A stretch of DNA of 64,000 nt from Calothrix parasitica NIES-267. GTDB lineage: Bacteria > Cyanobacteriota > Cyanobacteriia > Cyanobacteriales > Nostocaceae. Both the position numbers and the translations under genes were made by a program. Position 1 is the stretch's first letter. The number at the start of each line of letters is the position of its first letter. The notes below the pieces were generated by a model. That model was given only the letters and a program-made list of their open reading frames with translations. It did no database searches and was not told the origin of the DNA. Positions 56,537 to 64,000 of the stretch are shown one piece after another. Location of the stretch: assembly GCF_002368095.1 (NCBI RefSeq), contig NZ_AP018227.1:5171782-5235781 (forward strand), written 5' to 3'.

Positions 56537-56566
56537 TGTATAGCTAAATCAAATCAAACCTATATA
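56537..56566 (+). promoter_or_regulatory. TGTATAG / CTATATA promoter-like element
   Basis: TGTATAGCTAAA, then CTATATA at +23, followed by CAAATGTTGGCAC. It lies 62 bp before ATG 56628. Confidence 0.7.
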
Positions 56567-56627
56567 CAAATGTTGGCACTAGATAACAGTTCCAACATTG
56601 ACATCACTTGAATGAGAGGTGCGAAAA

Positions 56628-57170
56628 ATGCCTAATTTATTTAAAATCAACACCGTTTTAGCTACAATCGCTTGCACTTGTTTAGCTGGTAATGTACTTG
56701 CGTCTGAAGTAAATAATTGCTCGAACAACTTGACATCAAACGATATCTGTCCTGTAGCTGTAGATAACAAGAAAGTAACCACTGTAAAAGCTCCTTTAGA
56801 AAACCGTTTAACTAAATTATATGTAGAAGTTTCTCAACCAAAGCAAAAGGATGAAACTGTTAAATTAACTCGTTTACAGACCTCTCCTGACTTTGATGCT
56901 ACTCAGGTAACATTAATGTTGTTAGGAATTGCAGTTGTAACTGCTCTTCTCCAGCTAAATTTACAAGAGACTGATTCCAACTCAACAGAATCGGATTCTT
57001 TTAATCAAACTAATTCTCGTTTGCAAAAAAAGCTTTTAACTTTAGTACAGTCACCCGAAACAGCCAAACGTTTGTTTTTAAACACTCAAAACAAATATCC
57101 AGAACGTTCTGCTAACTGGTTATTTGAGAAAACTATTTACGATTTAGAGCGCGATAGACGAGCTTATTAA
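56628..57170 (+). CDS. Secreted or membrane-anchored protein of unknown function (180 aa)
   Basis: An AGAGG ribosome site precedes ATG 56628 (the frame can be read from GTG 56619). A signal peptide (LATIACTCLAGNVLAS) is followed by a Cys-containing segment (NCSNNLTSNDICP), a basic/polar part, one hydrophobic helix (VTLMLLGIAVVTALLQL) and a polar C-terminus with R-S-A-N-W-L-F-E-K. I recognise no family. It precedes the broken CHAT-STAND gene by 76 bp; secreted peptide then CHAT-STAND repeats the 46294-40597 arrangement. Confidence 0.65.
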   Translation: MPNLFKINTVLATIACTCLAGNVLASEVNNCSNNLTSNDICPVAVDNKKVTTVKAPLENRLTKLYVEVSQPKQKDETVKLTRLQTSPDFDATQVTLMLLGIAVVTALLQLNLQETDSNSTESDSFNQTNSRLQKKLLTLVQSPETAKRLFLNTQNKYPERSANWLFEKTIYDLERDRRAY

Positions 57171-57246
57171 TTCAGGTAACGAGGTGATGTAACATAACTA
57201 CGGGAAATCTAGCTGATTATTCGCAATGAAACAATGGTGAATCTGC

Positions 57247-58623
57247 ATGAAAAAATTAGTAAACCTGGAATTTAGCGACGGTGACTTTCACTTAGGATTT
57301 GGTAATAACAAATTTCAGGTGAAGACAACAGATATGCGGTGTAATTTCAAACAAACTACAATTACATTACCCCCAGCACCCGATATTCCTTCTACTTACG
57401 AAAAGTGGAAGCAGGTTTATGATTGGTTAACTTCATCAGATACCAGGGGAGGTTTCAAGAAAACTCAAACAAACTTCTCACCTTCTGAATGTAATAAACT
57501 TGCTCGCAATCTACACGAAGAATTAAATCAGTGGCTTTCTCCGCTTCAGTTACAATTGAACTCGGTATTTAAATTAAGTCCCGATTCGGAAATTCATCTT
57601 CTTATCAACACGAAAAATATTATTTCCGATGCAACCAAAGATATTTTACACAAGCTTCCTTGGCATGAATTAGATTATTTTCTGGAAACTAATTCCTTAG
57701 AAGCTGCTATCTGTTTTAACGAATTAAAATCAATTTCTCAAACTCCACAACCAGAAGAAAAATATATTAGACGAGCCAGAATAATTAGCATTTTTGGTGA
57801 TAATCGCGATATTGACACTAAAGCAGACGAAGCAATACTAAATAAATTGAAGCAGCGAGGAGGAGAATTAATTGTTCTTCAACAACCACAACGTCCCGAT
57901 TTAGTTAAACTTTGGGATGAACCTTGCGATATTCTATTTTATGGTGGTCATAGTAATACTACCAGAAGCTATCAATCTGGGGTTATCTACATTAATTCCG
58001 ATGATTATTTAGACTTACAAGAAATTAGAAAAACTTTTAGAGCATCGGTAGACAAAGGTTTAAAATTAGCAATCTTTAATTCCTGCGACGGATTGGGTTT
58101 AGCAAGACAACTTGCTGATTTAAATTTACCCTACGTTATTGTTTGGAGAGAACCAGTACCCGATGAAATTGCTCAAAAATTTCTCGAATATTTCCTCAAC
58201 TCTTTTACAGGAGGTAAATCATTATTTAAATCGGTAAGAGAAGCCAGAGATAAACTACAAGAACTGACAAAAAATACCGATATTGAAAAGCAAATACCCG
58301 GTGTAAGCTGGTTGCCAATTATCTGTCAAAATACCGTTGATGTTCCTCCTACTTGGAAAGACATGGGAGGGCTTACGGGTAAAGTACCGAACTGTCCTTA
58401 CAAGGGATTATCCGCATTTACAGAAGAAGATGCAGATTTCTTTTTTGATAGGGATGAATTTATTGAAAAGTTGGTGAAAGCTGTAAATACCAAGTCCCTG
58501 GTTCCTATAATTGGTGCTTCTGGAAGCGGTAAATCTTCTGTAGTGTTTGCGGGGTTGGTTCCGCAGTTGAGGAATATTGGTAAGGTGCAAATTGTATCAT
58601 TCCGTCCGGGGGATAATCCTTAG
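57247..58623 (+). pseudogene. Truncated CHAT-nSTAND1 protein
   Basis: The start (MKKLVNLEFSDGDF) aligns with the MQVLV starts of the two full-length CHAT-STAND proteins. CHAT His235 (YGGHSN) and Cys280 (NSCDG) are present, followed by nSTAND1 with Walker A GASGSGKSS (Lys429). It then stops after V-S-F-R-P-G-D-N-P, where the full-length proteins continue P-F-D-x-L-A-V-A-L. The Walker B, rest of the NTPase, transmembrane helix and sensor repeats are missing. The CHAT domain is intact, so the product may still be an active protease without control; that is inference. Two TAG codons at the break lead directly to pentapeptide DNA in another frame. Confidence 0.8.
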
Positions 58624-58624
58624 T

Positions 58625-59053
58625 AGGGCTGACCTCAGTGGTACTAATCTCAGTGGTACTAATCTCAGTGGTGCTAACCTCAGTAATGCCAACCTCAGTA
58701 GTGCTAACCTCACTGTTGCAAAGCTCAGTAATGCCAACCTAAATGGTGCTGGTCTCCGTAGTGTCAACCTCAGTAATGCCGACCTCAGTAGTGCCGACCT
58801 CAGTGGTGCTAGCCTCAGTATTGCTGACCTAAAATATACCAATCTAGATGCTGCTAACCTCAGATATACCAACCTCAGTAGTGCTAATCTTGACTGTTTG
58901 AAGGAGACTGATGTTCGGGAAGTATGTACTTCCTTTAGAGAAGCCAAGAATCTAACTCCAGAACAAATAAAATCCGCCAAAAACTGGGAAAAAGCAAAAT
59001 ACGACAAAGAATTCCGCGCCAAATTAGGCTTACTACCAGAAAAAGTAGAATAA
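58625..59053 (+). pseudogene. Pentapeptide-repeat C-terminus, frameshifted relative to the truncated CHAT-STAND gene
   Basis: From 58625 the frame reads R-A-D-L-S-G-T-N-L-S and continues for about 17 pentapeptides (A[DN]L[SR]) as a right-handed beta-helix. A helical tail follows (LKETDVREVCTSFREAKNL, KYDKEFRAKLGLLPE). The ORF can be extended upstream only to a TTG overlapping the Walker A region. It is therefore the C-terminus of a CHAT-STAND-pentapeptide protein that lost about its central third, leaving the frame shifted. Confidence 0.75.
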
Positions 59054-59113
59054 TCCTCATCCCAGCCCATCGCTTTCAATAAACCATAGTTTCAACAAAA
59101 CCATCCTCGAATT

Positions 59114-59144
59114 TGTATAGCTAAACCAACCCCAAATCTATATA
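59114..59144 (+). promoter_or_regulatory. TGTATAG / CTATATA promoter-like element
   Basis: TGTATAGCTAAA, then CTATATA at +24, followed by CAAATGTAAGCAC. It resembles the 56537 copy over 30 bases and stands 32 bp before the 98-aa gene. Confidence 0.7.
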
Positions 59145-59175
59145 CAAATGTAAGCACAAAACCTTACTTTTCAAA

Positions 59176-59472
59176 ATGGTTAGTAATAGCATTTGTATTT
59201 CGGACATCCTCAACAAAACCACACCACCTTTCAATCGCTTATTAACCGCTACCCTCAAGCGATTAACTCAAAAATCTCAACTGCTGCGCTACCAAATGGG
59301 ACAGCAGATTGCAGTTAAAGAAAGTATACCGGCTCAAATAGCGATTCTTTGTCAAGTTTCTGCCGCTTCTGCTTCCGAATCACTCAGTTTTGCTATAAAC
59401 GCTGCTTCATATCTACGTTTACGCCATTATCTATCATTCTTAAAAAACTTCCTCCTCTTCTTTCTTCGTTGA
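59176..59472 (+). CDS. Small protein of unknown function (98 aa)
   Basis: A basic, helical protein with a C-terminal hydrophobic run (LRLRHYLSFLKNFLLFFLR) and Ser-rich middle (VSAASASESLSF). It has its own promoter-like element. Its 3' end overlaps the minus-strand 84-aa gene by 33 bases. No family is recognised. Confidence 0.5.
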   Translation: MVSNSICISDILNKTTPPFNRLLTATLKRLTQKSQLLRYQMGQQIAVKESIPAQIAILCQVSAASASESLSFAINAASYLRLRHYLSFLKNFLLFFLR

Positions 59473-59694
59473 TTCATACTTAACTGCTTTACTTTCCCAG
59501 TCAATAGAGTTCAAGTATTTTTCATTTTCTTCTTGCCATTCCCGCTCCAAACGCTCGTATTCTTCATTTTGTGCTTGAGCGACACCTTGTAAAGATAAAT
59601 CATCACTATCCAACACCCCTTCAGCAACTAAATCTCCTAAATTATCCGTATCCCATACATTCTGTTGTAATACTACCTTTTTCGCACTATCCAT
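59440..59694 (-). CDS. Small acidic protein of unknown function (84 aa)
   Basis: Acidic, Glu/Lys-rich with a coiled-coil-like stretch (EEYERLEREWQEENEKY). It begins MDSAKKVVLQQNVWDTDN. Upstream, a TGCATAG heptamer at 59809-59815 with an AATAT-like -10 at the right spacing is suggestive. It overlaps the end of the preceding gene. The family is unknown. Confidence 0.5.
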   Translation of the reverse strand: MDSAKKVVLQQNVWDTDNLGDLVAEGVLDSDDLSLQGVAQAQNEEYERLEREWQEENEKYLNSIDWESKAVKYESTKKEEEEVF

Positions 59695-59871
59695 AACTCA
59701 ATATCCTTAAAGAATGCTTGTTACTTAATCCCCATAATAAATAAAAATTCGGCATTTAAGAACAAAAATACTACTTTAGTGATAGAAATATTCTTCACTA
59801 AAGAACTACTATGCATCAATCTATAAAAACTAGATTTAAAAGTGAAATAATGAACTAATACATAGAAGGTT

Positions 59872-62800
59872 ATGGCAATTACCCTCTCCCACTTCTGCAC
59901 AAAAACGGGTAAACCAATTATCGCAGACGGAGAACCAATTACAGAAACCATCGAACACTGCTTGGCAGAATACTTTGCTCCAAGTTCTACCTTCAAGTTG
60001 GGGCTAGTATATCAAGGACTAACAACAGAGGAAGACCTCAAACAATTTACAACAGAAGGATTAACACTGCAATTTGCAGCCGATAATCGCTTCTACTTTA
60101 TGGATAAGGAATTGCGAGAAAAGATTTTTGACCAACCTCACTTCGGTGCTGCATACGGCTCAAATATGTTCACACCCTGTCAAAGTTTTTCTGAAAGAGA
60201 AAATTTGCGAGTTTTAGTAGTGGACGCTGACACTGGTGAGAATGGTGGGGTGATGCCAAATTCTGAAGCAATTAAATTAGTTGGTGATGGTGATGGAAAA
60301 ATAGATGCAGTATTACATAAGTCTTTAGGTAATGAGCCAGAAACACCATTTCAAACTCGATTTGGCATTAAAGAAAGACATGCTGGACTTGACCAAAATA
60401 ATGACATTAATAGAACTTGGCAGTTAGGAAAAGGTACATTTGCACCAAGGGATTTAAGTCAGGTAGGGAATGGATATGATTTGGTAATTTCGAGCGAACA
60501 ACTCAAAGGACGAGTACAGAAAGAGGAGTGGGGGAGTGGGAGAGCGGGAGAGAGGGGGAAAGAGCGAGAGAGTGAGGGAGGGAGAGAGAGAGGGAATGAA
60601 CGAGAGTATACAGCAGGTACAGAAAGAACGAATATTGTTGTAGAGCAATCCCTCACTCCCACCTCCCTCACTCCCTCACTCTCCCATTCCCCCACTCCCC
60701 CCATCACCCCCTCCCCCACTCCTCTAGACCCTGGTGAATACCTAATGAAGATGGGAATTGGAAACAAAACCAATGCTTACCAAGGTATCACTTCCACGGG
60801 CGCTCAATTCTGGAATTCTTTTCCTAGAGGAGTTGAAGGTGATGTTCTTCCACGATTGCACAAACGTTTGGAAGAACTCAAAGATATGACTGATGACCCC
60901 AGAAAAATTGCTCAAGACTATATTGATTCAATAGATGCTAAATGTTTTCACCAAATACAAGCTCAAACCGAGTCGGAAGATTTGATTGATTTTGAAAGCT
61001 TTGACTTGGGGGATATTGAAAATCTAATTGATGATATGTTTTTGTCAAATAATTGCGAGCAAAACTTGATATATCGTCTTCTCAAAGCAGACTTAAAAGA
61101 ACATTGTCAATTATTAGAGCATCCCAAAATCATAGACAAACTTCAAGAACACTTGAAACAACAGTATATGGATTGTGCGACTGGAAGATTTATCAAATTC
61201 GATTCAGCAATGGCGCAAACCTGTCATTATTTAGAGAAGAATGAGGTTTGTTACCCTAAATTCCCCGATGGTGCAGAATTAATCGTTTATCGCGGTCCCA
61301 CTGCTAATTCCAACACCGTGGACGTTTACATAAATCGTCATTTACCAAACGAACCGCACGATATTGGCACGATAAAGATGTCACCTCAAGGATTAAAGCA
61401 TTCGCTATCCGATTGTGACGGAGATAGAATGGCGATCGCCTTATCGTCTGACTTCCCTCACACAGCAGCAGAGATAAAACAGAAGCAATTAAAAGAAAAC
61501 CGTTATTCTGAAATAGTTAAACCTGAGAAAAAGGCGTATAAAGGTTCTTTTGAACAAATAGCATTAGATGCGATGGAGAACAAAATTGGTATAGTTGCCA
61601 ATTTATGCATGAAAGGAATTGCTGTTGAAAACGAGTGTATCTCAATTCCACCTACAGAAGCCCAGAAATTCATTAAAGATATTTCCTGTGCAGCGGTAGA
61701 AATGCTGAAAGCTGAAAACCATCGCACTCACTCAATTCAATATCCAGAAAATCTCCGAACGCAAATAGTTGAATTAGCACAGCTATGTCAACCAGAAACG
61801 CAAAATAAAACTAAAATAAATAAATTTAAGAAACTGTCAGAAAATAATAAAAGTCTACCTAGAATCCCCGAATCAAAGATTGAAAATATTTTAGGAAAAA
61901 TTGGAAAGTTTTATCACGATGTTGTTGGAATTTTAGGAGGACAGCTACAAATAGAAGTTGATAGAGGTAAAAGTGCTAATCGCTCCGACCCAAAAATAGT
62001 AAATGCTTGTAATACCATTATTAAAAGCTTTGATGTTGCTCCGTGGGTTGAAGAAAGAAATAATAATGAGATTTATACTAAAAAGACGATGAATGTCAAA
62101 GGTCACTCCGCTATTGATAAAATGGCGACTCAGACTAATCAAGCATTCGCACAAAGTGCAATTGTACCCCGTTCAACCCAACAGTTTCAAACCTTTTTTA
62201 AGGGAGTTGAATTTACACCCGCACAAAAACAAAAAGCAGTTAATATTAAGAAAATATACGATTCATTAATTCGTCGCGCAATTCAAATTAGTAAAGAAGT
62301 TAAACAAGCACCAGGTTTAAAAATTGTTGCAACTAGTCCTAAAGGTCTTCAAATAGATATTGTTGGTTTAGCTCAGAAAAGACATCCGAATGTCTTTGAT
62401 AATCGAAAACTCAATATTAAATTTATAGAAAATAAAAATCCCTTCAATAAAGCCGATAACAAATGGATAGCAATAGCACCTGTACTCGACGAACATGGAA
62501 AGTTAAAGTTTAAAAGCAACGGTCAGCAGCAGCGTCAACACCTGGGGTATATTTCAGAAGTTTCATTAGAGCAGTTCCAAGGTCGTATTAAACCATTCAC
62601 CGAATTCAAGAATTTAACCAAAAAAATTGAACCTGGATTAACACCAAGTCAAGTTCGAGCAGCCTTCAAACAAGTAAAAGAGTTCGCAAATACAACTCGT
62701 GAAAGTATTCCCGAATCAGAAAAAGAAGCAGTAGCAGCCGCAATGTGGCAGATTTCAACAACAAGTAAAGATGATGCAAAATATGGATTTAGTAAAACAT

Positions 62801-64000
62801 CAGCTGCATTCGCTGTATTTGGAGAAGAAATAATTGGAAGATTAGAACAACTGCAATTTACCGAATTCGCAGTTGTGGGAACCCATAAACCCTGTAACGA
62901 ACATTTGGGACGTAAATGGATAGGAGAAAAAGTTGAATGTGCTATCGAACAAGCTCCTGACCCTGCTAATCCTACAGAGAATAAACGTTGGCTGATAGCT
63001 GAAGATAAAAAGCTAGGGGTATTTCGTAGCGAATCAGCACAGTTACCTATCGGAACTTCCTTTAGTGCAGAAATCACTTCCCCACAAAGCGCATCGGTTG
63101 TTATCACGAGTACTAAAGGTAATCAATTGAAAGTGGGACAATTAAAAAAATATGAAGCAGTTCCAAGAGAATGGAACCAAGAAGAAGGAACGATAACAAT
63201 TAAACTTTCTAATGTTGGTTCTTCTGTTAAACCTATTGCTTTAGTTGATGATAAACCTTTGGGAGTAATTGATAAAGAATCATTTAAAATATTAAGCGAG
63301 AAATTAAATTCAAGAGGTATTCAAATCGAAGGATTTAAGTTTGAAGGAAAGCTTGAATCATTACCTGCTACTATTGCTCATATCAAAGTTGACCCCCAAA
63401 CAATTCAATATCCTCAAAATTGGACTAAAGAAGAACCTATAGTGACTAAGAATCAAAAAAGTTTATTAGATGAATTAAAACCAATTCTCAATGAAATTTA
63501 TCAGGAGAAAGAGAATCAAAGATTACTCCATGACTCGGAAGCATCTTTAGGTATATTACCCATAAAAAACGAATATTTTGAATCTTTTTCACAAGAAAGG
63601 AATATAGAACCAGAAGTTTTTAAAGAACTATCTGAGGAGATTGATAAAAAATTTGGTGTTGAAAGCTTGATTGGAATTGCGGATAAAAACGATATTGAAG
63701 AACTTTATTTTTGTGTTACTGTTCCTACAGAGATTTCAGAACAGAAGACAGCAGCTAGAATCAACGATACATTAAATTTACCTCTAGAATACGACCAGTT
63801 ACAAAATGGACAAAGAACTAAATTTATCGCAATTGAGTTGAATGAATTTCGAGAGTTGATTAACCAATTTGGAAGTCAAATAAGACAGTCAACCAAGCAA
63901 CCAACTGAACTGAAAGTGACTGATAGTCAAAACAAAGCTGAAACAAATATACAAACAGAAGATAGTTCAAATGCACCTCCCTTACCTCTCCCTGAAGCTT
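59872..64000 (+). CDS. Putative single-chain double-psi beta-barrel RNA polymerase (3' end outside window)
   Basis: Starting at ATG 59872 the frame stays open for 1376 codons to the right edge. Residues 514-518 read D-C-D-G-D, followed by R-M-A-I, like the Mg-binding D-x-D-G-D-x-M-A-V loop of RNA polymerase beta-prime and of YonO/QDE-1 enzymes. About 40 residues earlier Y-R-G-P-T-A-N (473-479) resembles the N-R-x-P-T-L-H part of that barrel. Downstream N-K-I-G-I-V-A-N (570-577) and A-A-V-E-M-L-K (607-613) resemble the helices after D-x-D-G-D in RNA-directed RNA polymerases. Candidate beta-like barrel lysines are K212 (Q-L-K-G-R), K293 and K299, split by a repeat insertion. The last 700 visible residues are unrecognised. 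Assignment as a polymerase is inference from motifs and order. Confidence 0.7.
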   Translation, partial: MAITLSHFCTKTGKPIIADGEPITETIEHCLAEYFAPSSTFKLGLVYQGLTTEEDLKQFTTEGLTLQFAADNRFYFMDKELREKIFDQPHFGAAYGSNMFTPCQSFSERENLRVLVVDADTGENGGVMPNSEAIKLVGDGDGKIDAVLHKSLGNEPETPFQTRFGIKERHAGLDQNNDINRTWQLGKGTFAPRDLSQVGNGYDLVISSEQLKGRVQKEEWGSGRAGERGKERESEGGRERGNEREYTAGTERTNIVVEQSLTPTSLTPSLSHSPTPPITPSPTPLDPGEYLMKMGIGNKTNAYQGITSTGAQFWNSFPRGVEGDVLPRLHKRLEELKDMTDDPRKIAQDYIDSIDAKCFHQIQAQTESEDLIDFESFDLGDIENLIDDMFLSNNCEQNLIYRLLKADLKEHCQLLEHPKIIDKLQEHLKQQYMDCATGRFIKFDSAMAQTCHYLEKNEVCYPKFPDGAELIVYRGPTANSNTVDVYINRHLPNEPHDIGTIKMSPQGLKHSLSDCDGDRMAIALSSDFPHTAAEIKQKQLKENRYSEIVKPEKKAYKGSFEQIALDAMENKIGIVANLCMKGIAVENECISIPPTEAQKFIKDISCAAVEMLKAENHRTHSIQYPENLRTQIVELAQLCQPETQNKTKINKFKKLSENNKSLPRIPESKIENILGKIGKFYHDVVGILGGQLQIEVDRGKSANRSDPKIVNACNTIIKSFDVAPWVEERNNNEIYTKKTMNVKGHSAIDKMATQTNQAFAQSAIVPRSTQQFQTFFKGVEFTPAQKQKAVNIKKIYDSLIRRAIQISKEVKQAPGLKIVATSPKGLQIDIVGLAQKRHPNVFDNRKLNIKFIENKNPFNKADNKWIAIAPVLDEHGKLKFKSNGQQQRQHLGYISEVSLEQFQGRIKPFTEFKNLTKKIEPGLTPSQVRAAFKQVKEFANTTRESIPESEKEAVAAAMWQISTTSKDDAKYGFSKTSAAFAVFGEEIIGRLEQLQFTEFAVVGTHKPCNEHLGRKWIGEKVECAIEQAPDPANPTENKRWLIAEDKKLGVFRSESAQLPIGTSFSAEITSPQSASVVITSTKGNQLKVGQLKKYEAVPREWNQEEGTITIKLSNVGSSVKPIALVDDKPLGVIDKESFKILSEKLNSRGIQIEGFKFEGKLESLPATIAHIKVDPQTIQYPQNWTKEEPIVTKNQKSLLDELKPILNEIYQEKENQRLLHDSEASLGILPIKNEYFESFSQERNIEPEVFKELSEEIDKKFGVESLIGIADKNDIEELYFCVTVPTEISEQKTAARINDTLNLPLEYDQLQNGQRTKFIAIELNEFRELINQFGSQIRQSTKQPTELKVTDSQNKAETNIQTEDSSNAPPLPLPEA
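60520..60724. repeat. Purine/pyrimidine inverted repeat inserted in frame in the polymerase-like gene
   Basis: A G/A-rich arm (60520-60605, GGGGGAGTGGGAGAG-like) is mirrored by a C/T-rich arm (60650-60724, CCCCCACTCCCC-like) across about 45 bases. The insert codes for a low-complexity Arg/Glu/Gly stretch then a Thr/Pro/Ser stretch (residues about 217-285). It is a dispersed cyanobacterial repeat that keeps the frame. Confidence 0.8.

Noticed and set aside
58577-58630. Programmed ribosomal frameshift joining CHAT-STAND to pentapeptides
   Set aside because: No slippery heptamer is visible, two TAG codons sit at the break, and the missing Walker B and sensor parts show a deletion.
58597-59079. 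160-aa minus-strand frame with Leu/Arg repeats
   Set aside because: It is the reverse complement of the pentapeptide-coding repeats; no ribosome site or homology.
59780-59815. TGCATAG box before the 84-aa minus-strand gene
   Set aside because: The heptamer is present, but the -10 half (AATATT) is weak; it is kept only as a note in that gene's entry.
1-64000. tRNA, rRNA, riboswitch or replication origin
   Set aside because: No cloverleaf, rRNA core or clear iteron array was seen on reading either strand.

Overview
The window comes from a filamentous, probably heterocyst-forming cyanobacterium (inference). The DNA is AT-rich and has HIP1-type GCGATCGC octamers, for example near 3353, 22402, 53985 and 61430. 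It also has GTAGGGTGCGTTA-type miniature inverted repeats, very long CHAT / nSTAND1 / WD40 / TPR proteins, DUF1822 proteins and long cyanobacterial sigma-like proteins. I saw no rRNA, tRNA or CRISPR array. The content is accessory: conflict and signalling genes with much repeat and gene debris.

Layout. 1-7388: 3' part of a giant secreted Rhs/YD-repeat protein, open at the left edge. 7440-7957: remnants of an IS701-type transposase and of a UvrD-like helicase. 8093-18862: a complete four-gene anti-phage operon that matches Druantia type II (druM 5-methylcytosine methyltransferase, druF, druG, giant DUF1998 helicase druE). 19229-21850: six small accessory genes. 22008-34351 (minus): two near-identical TPR-CHAT proteins, a secreted protein, a CHAT-CHASE2 membrane protein, a DUF1822 protein and a long sigma-like factor. 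34594-39768 (minus): a polytopic 4Fe-4S membrane protein, a small membrane protein, two very small ORFs and a secreted animal-type heme peroxidase with RTX repeats. 40031-52686: two CHAT-nSTAND1-WD40 giants, two paralogous Arg-rich secreted peptides and an Rpn-type nuclease. 53321-59053: a second sigma-like gene plus DUF1822 gene, CHAT/pentapeptide debris, and a truncated CHAT-nSTAND1 gene fused out of frame to pentapeptide repeats. 59872-64000: a reading frame open at the right edge that carries the catalytic signature of a single-chain double-psi beta-barrel RNA polymerase.

The most interesting links are regulatory. At least eight upstream regions share a promoter-like pair, TGTATAG (or TGAATAG), 16-17 bp, then CTATATA or a close variant. 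They lie before the heme peroxidase, both Arg-rich peptides, a CHAT-STAND giant, the second sigma-like gene (twice), a secreted protein, the small membrane operon and a 98-aa gene. Three other upstream regions share TGCATAG, 16 bp, GATAT. They lie before the first sigma-like gene and two TPR-CHAT units. Each sigma-like gene is preceded by one class. I infer two dedicated, autoregulated sigma factors that drive CHAT-protease/secreted-protein regulons.

The polymerase-like protein has a D-x-D-G-D loop, an upstream R-x-P-T segment, a downstream helix with G-I-V-A-N, and candidate barrel lysines interrupted by an in-frame repeat insertion. It is the best candidate for an undescribed enzyme here.
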